Positions 10,271 through 18,618 of a DNA stretch of 18,618 bases are shown in pieces. Made by a program: the position numbers and the translations under genes. The notes under the pieces were generated by a model. The model saw nothing but the letters and a program-made list of their open reading frames with translations, was not told where the DNA came from and did no database searches. Numbering within the stretch: position 1 is the first letter of the stretch; each line of letters starts with the position of its first letter. This DNA comes from Clavulina sp. PMI_390 (Eukaryota > Basidiomycota > Agaricomycetes > Cantharellales > Hydnaceae): assembly GCA_015039315.1 (NCBI GenBank), contig WIDE01000137.1, positions 13,589 to 32,206 of the forward strand, read 5' to 3'.

Positions 10271-10617
10271 TCAGCAACGAGTTTCGAGGCTTCTTTTGCT
10301 GCACGAAGGGCCAATGCAATCGTGTGTAACACACCCGGCGGTGAGTTGGTCAGACGTGCAAGCAACAAAATCACCTAGCAAAAGTTGAAATAACCCCATC
10401 AGAAGGGCCGCCCCAACGTATTCCAGGAAATACATGATAACAGGATCTTACTGAAGACGTTGTTGCAGTAGCAAGTCTCTGGAGCGAAGCAACAGCACCC
10501 CCTCTCCTGGAGCCCCATCGCAGCGACAGCAAATCCACCGTCGGGCAGAGCGATAGTAGACTTTGCGGTAGCCAGCCATGCTATGGCGATGATAGAAGCT
10601 TTAAGAGTGAAACGCAT
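10271..10617 (-). CDS. Small secreted cysteine-rich protein (10 Cys)
   Basis: Two exons, 10617-10452 and 10374-10271, joined by a 77 bp intron (gtaagatcc ... ttgctag), give 89 residues. Unspliced, the frame runs into the intron and loses the last five cysteines. Residues 1-24 form a signal peptide (MRFTLKASIIAIAWLATAKS, then TIALP). The mature part has ten cysteines at 41, 42, 43, 49, 51, 61, 70, 75, 80 and 89, an even number that fits five disulfides in the oxidising secretory pathway. A CCC run is followed by a CYC motif, and cysteine is the last residue. A dibasic KR at 82-83 might be a processing site. Size, signal peptide and cysteine content fit the broad class of fungal effector-like or wall-associated small proteins. 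I recognise no named family and assign no activity. The start context is cacaATGC. Confidence 0.82.
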
Positions 10618-10690
10618 TGTGCCAAGACTTGGAGGAGAGAAGAGTTGCCGATCTGGCTGGCTTGACAGGAACCTGATGAGAGGTGGAGTT

Positions 10691-10698
10691 CTCTTATA
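10691..10698 (-). promoter_or_regulatory. TATA box of the small secreted protein gene
   Basis: On the minus strand the bases read TATAAGAG, within ggtataagag, 74 bp upstream of the ATG at 10617. The distance suits a TATA element with a short 5' leader of roughly 40 bases. Confidence 0.55.
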
Positions 10699-10710
10699 CC
10701 TTTCCCCCGA

Positions 10711-10734
10711 GATAAGCCTTTATGCGGGCTTATC
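10711..10734. promoter_or_regulatory. GATAAGCC inverted repeat (possible GATA-factor site)
   Basis: Perfect 8 bp arms, GATAAGCC (10711-10718) and GGCTTATC (10727-10734), flank an 8-base spacer. Each arm contains GATAAG, the consensus of fungal GATA-type zinc-finger regulators, in opposite orientation. The element lies 12 bp upstream of the TATA box and about 94-117 bp before the small secreted protein start. Binding is inferred. Confidence 0.45.
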
Positions 10735-11341
10735 GGAGCAATGAAAGTGCCCGCACGATATGAGTGATATCGTATCACGCCTCCGTTCGAACCCATTGTG
10801 AAGGATTCACTGGCAGTCTTCCGGTGGAGGGCATCCGAGTAGCGATTTGCTGAGCGATGTGGCTTATAAATGGAGTGAATGAAGTGGTTAAGCGCGTCAT
10901 TATATGCCAAGCCTGAGGATTAATTGTCTCTAAATAAGAATAGACAACACTGAGTACACTTTCTCCAAGGAACGTTAGTCCCATTGTATTCGTGCGATTA
11001 TAATTGAACGCCGACCCGAGTATGCTGGTGCCTGGCAAGTCGATCACGGGGACAATAACACTGCGAAGATATTCCAGCATTGCATTGGCTCGGTGCTTTA
11101 GGGTATGGTGGCGTGAGCATGGGCAGCGAGGCGATCATGAGAATGGCAAATGAGGTTCAGGTCGTTGCATTTGCGTACCCAGAGGCTTTTGGTGAGATCC
11201 CCTTTCGGCTGCCATCTTACGTTAGTGTAGTGAGATGGGAGTCGTGACTGTTCATAGCGATGGTGACATTTGGAGTGTGTGGACACAGCTAGGCTTGGCA
11301 GAGCTTTGTGTGCGCGTGTTTGGCCCTCGCGTTGGCCCTCC

Positions 11342-14300
11342 ATGAAGCTCAACGACAGAGCCAAACGGCGCAATCACCCAGCTGCAAGAGTAGTATCCGA
11401 CGAGTTTTACACGGCTGCTGGACCTTCCGAGGCCACTACGAACCTGCTTGGTAGCCCTTTCTTACTTCGCGACGACTCGCGTCACCAAAACATCGAGGTC
11501 ACGCCTAGCACTCCGAAATTGATCACTCCTTATCCCGATCATCTAGGAGAACTCTCCATAAATGCTTCTAATGTCCATGCAGCAAATATCTATGCCTCTC
11601 AATTACACGCAACTCCCCATCGAACCCATGAACCCGTCGATCCCGATCGCACCGTTCGGCGCGGGAGAGAGCCGCCCAAGAAGGTTTCTCCCGTCACTCC
11701 TCCTCCGCTTGTTCAAAAAGAGACGACCCCGGAGCAGAATTTTTTATTTCGTAGATTCAAACGCGCCGCGACTAATGCCGCCAACGCTTTGTTCCCCTCT
11801 GCAGCCACCCCGGAACCCCCCTTGCCACTCGTTCTAGGCTCCCAGCCGCGCCATTCCATCGCAAGCGACCTTCGAAGCACAGACTCCCAATCCACTTTCT
11901 TCACTCAATCTTCTTCGACCTCCTCGGCTTTCGTAACATCTGATGGGTCACCGACAAGCAGTGATGGACACCTTCGTTGGGGCGGACCTGACTTTGCTAA
12001 TACACTCCCCGCCGCACATGAACATGCTGCACGTGCTCGCGCCGTCAGCCTCCCATTTTTTGGTAGATCCCCACCTCCGCGCCCTACTCGGTACGGTCCG
12101 CACATCGACGAATCTGTCATTACCCCACCCACCTCTCCCGAAATAAGCTATAAAATTTCTTCTACTTCTTTGCAATCTCTACAGTCAGATGTCACCATCT
12201 CACCAACTTCGAGTAATTTCTCCCACCCGCACTATGATGACACAAGCAACAACGAATGTGTGTCTGGCGACAATGAAGATTATTCCAATGTTTTTGCCTT
12301 CCAGCCTCCTCCTGCACCAGCTCAGCCTCACTATCCTCACATCAGTCTCGCCTATCAAGAACTCCAACTCCACCTTTCTCAAAGAACCAACTCCCCCGCC
12401 TGGGCAACCACATATCCTGCTCCTCGTGATAATCAGACCCGCGAACCTGACCAATCCATGGACCTAGAAGAATCTCCCATCATGTCTCGAGCCTCGAGTC
12501 GCTCGCAACAGTACGAAAACTTGCTGGCTTACTCCGGAGATCTCCTCAAGAATGAAATTCCAACAGAGGCTGAACTAGCGAGCCTTGAGCGTGATGCTGC
12601 CACTTCTGCTGGTGTTGCTTGCGCCAGTTTCCCCGTTACCCGCGCTCACTTCCGCCAGCGCGATAGCTCATCGATGACGGCCCCTGCAGTGGATGGAGGA
12701 TTTGGGAACTGGGCAAGCCCTAGAGAGCGTACAGTTTTAGACTCAGAGTCGTTCTCGCCTTTTCCAGAGAGCGTTTCTGCCCGTCAAGTTTATCACGCGA
12801 CAGATTCGGGCGTTTTTGGTGGGCAGCTAGTTTGGGACTCAGAGCATCTCCTTGACGAGGCGCAGGAGACGCGGGGATTGGCCTCGGGCAGTGGACCTGG
12901 TGATCACCTCTGGCAAAGATCCTTCATCGACGATCGTCAGCGCCAACATGGTTATCCTCGGCAGATGTCTCCCACTCCTGATAAGTATCGGCGACATCCA
13001 ATCCAACCTTCACGGTCTACGTCGTCGTCGGGCTCCATACCTGATCTTGAGCTTGCTGATGCGGAATTTGGGACTGCTAACCAGATATCATCTAGCGAGG
13101 ATAGGGTGGCATATGGCGATGTTTTCGACGCTGATGCTCAATCGATTTTCTCGCAGGGGCAGGAGGATGAACAACAAGGAGCATCCCTGCAGGCGGAGAC
13201 ACTCACTAAGCCTTATCACCACGGCATCACTTTCGGCCCTAGTGCGAACGGTCATGGTGGTGCCCGAATGGATGTCGACGAATATAATGATGCTTATGCA
13301 ATGCCGGAACCGACTCATAGAGCATTCGCTGCTGGCGAAGGAGAAGTTGTGGCGAACAGTGGAAGCTCGGAGCTTGCTTATCTTCACAGTGCTGAATCGA
13401 CGTCTTATATCTGCTCTGCGGCTGCTTCTGTTGGCGTTGATGATGAACATCAGTCATGGCCAAGGAACTGGTTAGGCTCGAGGACTGAACATGTGTCTGT
13501 TGAAGCACCGCATAGGATCGATAAGGGCAAGGGTGTCGACTTGAGTATTATCGAAGTACGTATTGCTCTACCCTGCTCCTATCCATGGGGGCTTCCCACT
13601 GATTATCGTCCGCCTCTCCCTTCGGGTAACAGAACCATCTCTATCTACAGCCAGGATACGACCCCTTTAGTCCTGACACAACTTTCAGTCCAAGCTATGG
13701 CAATCTCAGAGATCCTGCTCTTGCTCCCTACCCTAATCTCGTCCAGGCGCACTCAAACTGGAATGCCCGTGCTGTCCACCCCTCTCCATTTCCTAATGCT
13801 AATAGCTCCGATTATCGTCAGAGTGATCAGCATGCTGTTACCTCAGGCGCCGAGCTTGAGTCGGAGCCTACCTCTGCACACCGTACCCGGTGCAACACCG
13901 ATGTCCCAGCGGGTGGTTCTTATATGGAGATCGGTAATGATCCTGGCGAGCATCAAGAGTACCAAAAATCGGAAAGTGGACCACAGCATCGAGATGGAGT
14001 GGTCCATAGCGGTGTGGATGCTGATGCTGATTGGGAGGGAATGGATGCTGCGATTGAGGAGAGTAGGCTATCTTTACGCAACGAGGCGATGAATGGGGAG
14101 TTGAGTGGTGGCGAAAGTTCCAAGGTTAGTTTGAGACCACCCGCCCATTGGATTACTTCTGACTGCGTTGAGATTTTTCTCTTATACACGCTGGATGCTA
14201 TATTGTCCTCTTGTCGTGAAACCTATCATATTTCTCTGCCACTATGCATAACACGCGTCGATTACCTATCCAGAGTTTTAGCGCTTTCCGAACGATGCAC

Positions 14301-14746
14301 CCACTCCTACCCGAACATCTCCACGCATTCCACTTTGGATATTGGCTCGAATGGCACGCCTGGCTAGACCGACGCGCAGCCTTCAGACGTGAGAAGGCTG
14401 CTTATGCAGCTAGAGTGTACGACTCGCGATGGAGAATCAATCTGATGCGGCCTAAACGGAGGTCCTCAAAGACTGGTCCACTTGGAGATGGCGCCAGGTC
14501 GCGTTCCGGAATGAGCGGGCATCGCAGAGCATCAAGTGAGGCGAGGCTGGATCTCGATACCGTCGAGGGCAAATACCACACCTTACAAACTGTAAGCGCT
14601 CTCCTCCTCCTTCCCTCGTGTCAAGAGTCGTTAATCTTATCTTCGGCTTTGCTCACTAACCCCCATGCCAGCCCCATGCGAGTCACTTCCCCCTCTCAGT
14701 GTTGGCTCTTACATTGAGACCTCGCCCCAAATCAGCTGGGTTCTAG
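11342..14746 (+). CDS. Long low-complexity protein of unknown function
   Basis: I do not recognise this gene. Four exons (11342-13555, 13633-14124, 14274-14591, 14672-14746), all joined in phase 0, give 1032 residues. The frame is open upstream of 11342 but has no earlier ATG; the chosen start has cctccATGA. Residues 1-900 are rich in Ser, Pro, Thr, Ala, Gln and acidic residues with no evident fold, and look intrinsically disordered. A basic patch (DRAKRRNH) near the N-terminus could be a nuclear signal, and several SP/TP sites (PTSPE, ISPTSS, MSPTPDK) could be phosphorylated. The only folded-looking part is residues 911-960, rich in Trp, His, Tyr and Arg (FHFGYWLEWHAWLDRR), followed by a basic tail. 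A regulatory or scaffold role is possible but not shown. The last intron and the short final exon are the least certain. Confidence 0.75.
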
Positions 14747-15127
14747 AAAACCTTGACCTGGCCATAACCTACTTCTCTTTCGATTTTTTTTCTTCTTACG
14801 CTTGAATCCTTTCAATCGTTGTTGTACCACATTTCCCCTTCTTGCCGCGGTGGCTTCTTGTACCACAACAGAAACCATGTTCTTGTCACCACTCTCGGCT
14901 TTTTTGGGGGTGACGAAAATTACTCTGCATTTGAAATTGAATAAGGCACAGCATATACTTCCCCAACTTTGTCATCGATGTGATATACATGATGGTGTCA
15001 GCGCTGGTCGAGTTTGCCCTTGTTTGCTGTCAAATTCTTCAAACCCTTCATTTGTCCACGAGGCTTCTGTTCCTTTTCAGCAGCCCACGTCCCACCCATC
15101 TACAAGTCAGACCGCTCTTGGGTGCAT
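14747..15127 (+). other. Promoter region of the first tandem F-box gene
   Basis: Apart from the 3' untranslated region of the preceding gene, this 381 bp is the upstream region of the F-box gene. Its last 120 bp resemble the region before the second F-box gene: gagtttgcccttgtttg versus gagtttgcctttgttta, and ttcatttgtccac in both. No TATA box is obvious. Confidence 0.6.
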
Positions 15128-16695
15128 ATGGGATTCGCTGAAAGCGCTGATCGCGCTAAAGTCGCGCTTGACGAGCTCGCCGCCTGCCATTGGCCAGAAG
15201 TGAACACTACTCCAGTTCTACTTCTCCGGGACCTATCAATTCGGATATCGACAACGAAAGATGTACATATAGCTGTGTCTGAAGTCTCTAATCTTCTAGA
15301 TGTAGTGGTGTCACTAGAACACCAGGTCCAGCAAGTTTGGCGCATGCTCAACACCAGAAAAATGACCCTCCTTCAACGCCTCGCGCCCACCTCCGCTTTA
15401 CCTAGAGAGCTTCTAAGCGAGATATTCACCCTTGCCAATGACGCGTCTAGCGCTCGTCGTTCACCAGAGTGGGCTTCCGAGAGCTGGCTTCTCAGCATTC
15501 GGCTCTCTCATGTCTGCCGTCAGTGGCGCGCGGCAGCCCTTGCGACCAGGGAGCTATGGACATCCATCAATGTCCGGAACCCTAACGTAGGGAAGCTTGT
15601 GCCAGTTTTTGCGGATCGCGCAGGTTCATCAAGACTCAGTGTGGCATTTCTGCCTACAGAACAGACACGATGGGATGACCCACAGTCCATGGTGCAGCTG
15701 TCTCCAAACCAGTATAATCTAATCCGAGACCTGAGTTTTGAGGCCCCGGAGAGCTATCGTGCCTTGGGAAACCCTGGGCAGTATCAAGGCAGGGTCATCG
15801 GACCTCTCGATTCTCTCAGCTTCAAGAGTCACATCCCAGTGCTAAGGGACCTCCAGCAATTCTCATCTGCGCGTAGCATATGCATCGACACGTGCTCGCT
15901 ACAAAGCGATGGATACATCACTCGTTTGGTTATGCCTCAGCTCGAAGAGCTTGTTCTCTGCTCAGTCAGAATCGACAGAATCGCCGATTCGATGCACTTC
16001 TTGGAGGCTCCCAACCTATCACATCTACGAATGCTGGACGGAGAACCAGTACTCACTGATGCAGCTCCCGAGGATGAGGGAGTTGGCAAACTGCCTCTCA
16101 GTACATTTCCCGCTCTGCAAGCGCTCAGCATGATTGGTACCAATACACAGTTTTGGATGCTGTTCAGAGACATGTCAGAAGGAAAGCTATCCAGAATTAC
16201 TTCCCTTGATCTCACAATGGATGCTGTCAGCCCAATGATTTTGGAAAACGATGACGTTCGTAGTCTTGTAAGTTTTCCGGCCCTTTCGAGCTTTCATCAA
16301 TGAAATCAGCAGTCCCTCGATTCTAGCTGTCAGCATTCAAGTCTCTTGAGTCTCTGAAACTTGCCACCGAGGTTTACCTATTGGAATGGGTATTAGCAGT
16401 CTTCGGCTTCGAGCCCAACAATGTCATCCCCAATCTCCATACGCTACAGCTCGAGTTGTTAGCCACCGAGTACTACGCCTTCTTAAACTTCGACCCAAGA
16501 AAGGAGACCCTCGAAGCTCTGAAGAGCCGGATACGGAACGTTGTATCAGACGCGCCCACTCGACAAAGCACCAGACTACTTGACAGCCTCAAGATGACAC
16601 AAACATTGGTTGAGGATGAGGAGTGGTTCCGTGCTCGTGTTCCACACTTTTCTGTGATAGAACTGGACCGCATCCTGACCAAAGAGGTATTCTAG
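15128..16695 (+). CDS. F-box protein, tandem copy 1
   Basis: Probable SCF ubiquitin-ligase substrate receptor. Exons 15128-16267 and 16327-16695 are joined by a 59 bp phase-0 intron (gtaagt ... attctag), giving 502 residues. The start MGFAESADRAK is shared with copy 2, and no in-frame ATG lies upstream. Residues 46-82 can form a coiled coil (VSEVSNLLDVVVSLEHQVQQ). The F-box-like motif spans about 87-148: TSALPRELLSEIFTLAND, then LSHVCRQWRAAALATRELW. The C-terminal part has leucine-rich strands (IRDLSFEA, LDSLSFK, LRDLQQF, LEELVLCSVRID, LSHLRML, LQALSMIG, ITSLDLT), the likely substrate-binding surface. Exon 2 adds another repeat-like segment and an acidic end. Orientation and promoter similarity show that it arose with copy 2 by tandem duplication. 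Substrate unknown. Confidence 0.88.
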
Positions 16696-17425
16696 TGAAT
16701 CCCGCACTCGTTATGAATAGTAAGTTCTCTTCTTCAATGCCGTGGAAATATCTTGGATTGATTAGGACGGCTGAAACCAATTCATCGTTCAGCCTTGCTC
16801 TCATGATGCAAGAGTCCTTGAATATACCTATAGCCAGCGACACAATCACTATCATTGAGCGCACCTACATGGCAAAGGGAAACAGATTGGGCGATGAGAA
16901 AATTATTCTCACAAACTTATCTTGGATTGCTCCATCCCCTTTTCACAATGATTTTGCGATACCGATCTTACCAGCCCATGCGAGCCATTTCCACCTTTCC
17001 CTATCAGGCCGCCTTAAATTTTCCCAATGCTTTGCCCGACTTGGGTTTTTTTTTTCATATATTGAATAATCTCCTTGGTGATAGCCAATCATTTACCTTA
17101 TCTTCGCTCTTTCTTTTCACTTTTCTTGCAATCTTATCACTTGCGAGGCCACACAGCGCCCATGGCACAGCGTTCACTATCATAAAATCACGGTATCACG
17201 GTATTGGTATTGGCTGAACATTGTGAATCGTTCAACAGATTGATAGTTTATTTGATTTGATCGTCGGATGTGAGATATATGGCGGCGAAGTGCCATGCCG
17301 GGGGAGTTTGCCTTTGTTTACAGTCAAAGTTCTTCGACTCTTTCATTTGTCCACCATCCTTCTTCTATCTTTTCCCGGCAGACCACATCCCGCGCCCCCA
17401 TAAATTGAATTATCCTCGAGTGCGC
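16696..17425 (+). other. Spacer between the tandem F-box genes
   Basis: The first part should be the 3' untranslated region of copy 1. From 16971 it resembles the end of the low-complexity gene (ccagcccatgcgagccat versus ccagccccatgcgagtcac) and then the copy 2 promoter. A 10-T run lies near 17045, a small local repeat (atcacggtatcacggtattggtattgg) at about 17188-17213, and an imperfect inverted repeat (tgaacatt / aatcgttca) at 17215-17235. No complete gene is seen. Confidence 0.55.
16971..17070 (+). pseudogene. Relic of the last exon of the low-complexity gene
   Basis: After ccag, this stretch can be read PHASHFHLSLSGRLKFS, against PHASHFPLSVLAL at the start of the final exon of the gene at 11342-14746. 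The acceptor-like ccag is kept, and its distance to the next F-box ATG is nearly the same. The rest of the gene is absent, so this is best explained as a tail fragment carried along in the F-box duplication. The match is short, so the call is tentative. Confidence 0.45.
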
Positions 17426-18618
17426 ATGGGATTCACTGAAAGCGCTAATCGCGCCAAAGTCGCGCTCGACGAGCTCTTTGCCTGTCGATGGCCAGAAGTA
17501 GACGCCACTCCAGTTCTACTGCTCCGGGACCTGTCAATCCGAATATCGACAACCAAAGATATCCATACCGCCGTGTCCGAAGTCTCCGATCTTCTAGACA
17601 TAGTGACGTCACTAGAAAACCAAGTTCAGCATGTTCAACGCACGCTCAACGCCAGAAAAACGAGCCTCCTCCAACGGCTTGCGCCTACCTCTGCGCTGCC
17701 TAGCGAGCTTCTAAGCGAGATATTCTCCCTAGCTAATGATGCGGCTATCTTTCGTCGCCCATCAAAGAGAGCCCCCGAAACCTGGCTGCTCAGCATTCGG
17801 CTCTCCCATGTCTGCCGCCAGTGGCGCGCAGCAGCGATTGCCACGAGGAAACTCTGGGCGTCCATTCATGTACGAAAGCCTGGCGCAGGGAAGCTTGTGC
17901 CGGTCTTTGCGGATCGCGCTGGCCCATCAAGACTCAGCGTCAAATTTCTGCCTACGGAACAGACTCTATGGGAAGACCCGCGGTCCATGGTGCCTCTATC
18001 CCCCAACCATTATACTTTAATCCAAGATTTAAGCTTCGAGGCCCCGGAGAGCCATTATGCCTTTGGAGACCCTCGGCAGTATGAAGACAGGGTCATCGGG
18101 CCTCTTGATTCCCTCAGCTTCAAGGACCACATTCCAGTAATTAGGGATCTTCAGCAATTCTCATCCGCACATAACATGCGCATTAATGCGTGCTCGCTGC
18201 ACAACGATGGATACCTCGATCGTTTGGCCATGCCTCAGCTCGAAGAGCTTGTTCTCTGCTCAGTCAGAATCGACAAAATCGCAGATTCCATGTACTACCT
18301 GGACGCTCCCAATCTATCACATCTGCAAATCATCGACGGAGAACCACATCCAAGTGACACAGCCTTCGAGGATGAGGATATTGAGCCACTGCCTCTCAAT
18401 ACCTTTCCAACTCTGCAATCACTCAGTATGATTGGCACCAATACACGATTTTGGACACAGTTCAGAGAGATATCGGAAGGGAAACTTTCTAGAATTACTT
18501 CCCTGGATCTTACGACTGACGGTGTCTTGACGATGATTCTTGACCTTGATGATATTCGTGGGATTGTAAGTTTTCCATTCCTGTTGAGCTTCCATCAGTC
18601 AAGCTAACATCCCCTGGT
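17426..18618 (+). CDS. F-box protein, tandem copy 2 (3' partial)
   Basis: Paralog of the gene at 15128. Exon 1 is 17426-18565 (380 codons, exactly the length of exon 1 in copy 1) and ends at a gtaagttttcc donor identical to that of copy 1. The window closes inside the intron, so the last roughly 120 residues are missing. It has the same layout: helical start MGFTESANRAK, coiled coil, F-box-like motif at about 87-148 (TSALPSELLSEIFSLAND, LSHVCRQWRAAAIATRKLW) and leucine-rich strands. Differences from copy 1 cluster at 104-118 and in parts of the C-terminal repeats, such as HNMRINACSLHNDGYLDRL. The frame is open upstream, with an in-frame ATG at 17279 that could extend the protein by 49 residues. 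Copy 1 lacks that ATG, so I prefer 17426. Confidence 0.88.

Larger units (their letters stand above)
10618..11341. other. Divergent intergenic region with one unexplained open frame
   Basis: The 724 bp between the small secreted protein gene (-) and the long low-complexity gene (+) should hold both promoters. The TATA box and GATAAG repeat are at its left end. A minus-strand open frame from an ATG at 11080 to 10775 (101 codons) begins MLEYLRSVIVPVIDLPG and has hydrophobic stretches. It matches nothing I recognise and may be a relic, an unannotated small gene or chance. Confidence 0.45.
14668..16695 (+). repeat. Tandem duplication, left copy
   Basis: Left unit of a roughly 2.3 kb tandem duplication. 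It contains the last exon of the low-complexity gene, the intergenic region and the first F-box gene. The conserved motif atgcgag lies 452 bp before the F-box ATG here and 448 bp before it in the right copy. The left boundary is approximate. Confidence 0.6.
16971..18618 (+). repeat. Tandem duplication, right copy (runs off the window)
   Basis: Right unit of the duplication, comprising the exon relic, the promoter region and F-box copy 2. The coding parts align without gaps over 380 codons with roughly three quarters of residues identical by eye. The end lies beyond the window. Confidence 0.65.

Noticed and set aside
10063..10329. 88-codon open frame on + strand
   Set aside because: It is antisense to the second exon of the small secreted protein, does not start with a convincing context and resembles nothing known.
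12852..13475. 207-codon open frame on + strand inside the low-complexity gene
   Set aside because: It is an off-frame reading of GC-rich, repetitive codons in the long exon; the composition (Arg/Leu-rich) is typical of a shadow frame.
13088..13508. Minus-strand open frames opposite the low-complexity gene
   Set aside because: They are shadows of the long + exon, with no splice structure or recognisable motif.
13556..14092. Unspliced continuation of the low-complexity frame to 14092
   Set aside because: The tail becomes hydrophobic and unlike the rest. Splicing at 13556-13632 gives a frame that continues the same acidic, Ser/Pro-rich composition.
14802..15203. 133-codon open frame on + strand before F-box copy 1
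   Set aside because: It overlaps the F-box start in another frame and has no matching frame in the duplicated copy.
17188..17213. Small repeat of atcacggt / tattgg units
   Set aside because: It has only two to three short units, is not clustered with spacers and is too small to call a satellite or an array.
1..18618. Transposons, tRNA genes, CRISPR arrays
   Set aside because: I found no transposase or reverse-transcriptase motifs, terminal repeats, tRNA-like folds or regularly spaced repeats on either strand by reading.

Overview
The window looks like part of a basidiomycete genome. Genes carry many short GT-AG introns (about 48-80 bp), and three are F-box proteins of the kind that is abundant in Agaricomycetes. 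The two Zn(II)2Cys6 regulators also suit an agaricomycete. A Rhizoctonia/Ceratobasidium-like Cantharellales source is my best guess, but the sequence alone does not prove it. I see no transposon, tRNA, rRNA, CRISPR array or prokaryotic feature. All gene models were spliced by hand, by joining open frames at GT/AG sites with matching phase.

Layout, left to right: (1) Zn2Cys6 transcription factor TF1 on + (137-2168), with its first exon cut off by the window edge. (2) An F-box protein on - (2532-4079). (3) TF2 on + (4708-6810), a complete paralog of TF1 with almost the same exon plan. (4) A large gene on - (6907 to about 10013) coding for a membrane-anchored protein with a proline-rich stalk, a parallel beta-helix and a C-terminal bulb-lectin-like region. 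(5) A small secreted protein with ten cysteines on - (10271-10617), with a TATA box and a GATAAG inverted repeat upstream. (6) A long, low-complexity protein of unknown function on + (11342-14746). (7, 8) Two tandem F-box paralogs on + (15128-16695, and 17426 to beyond the window end).

Two duplications shape the region. TF1 and TF2 are an older pair with the F-box gene between them in the opposite orientation. The F-box pair at the right is younger: both first exons are exactly 1140 bp, and the similarity extends through the promoter to what looks like a relic of the last exon of gene 6. Genes 4 and 5 both encode surface or secreted products and are transcribed in the same direction. The sequence shows no direct evidence that the regulators, F-box proteins and secreted proteins form one pathway.
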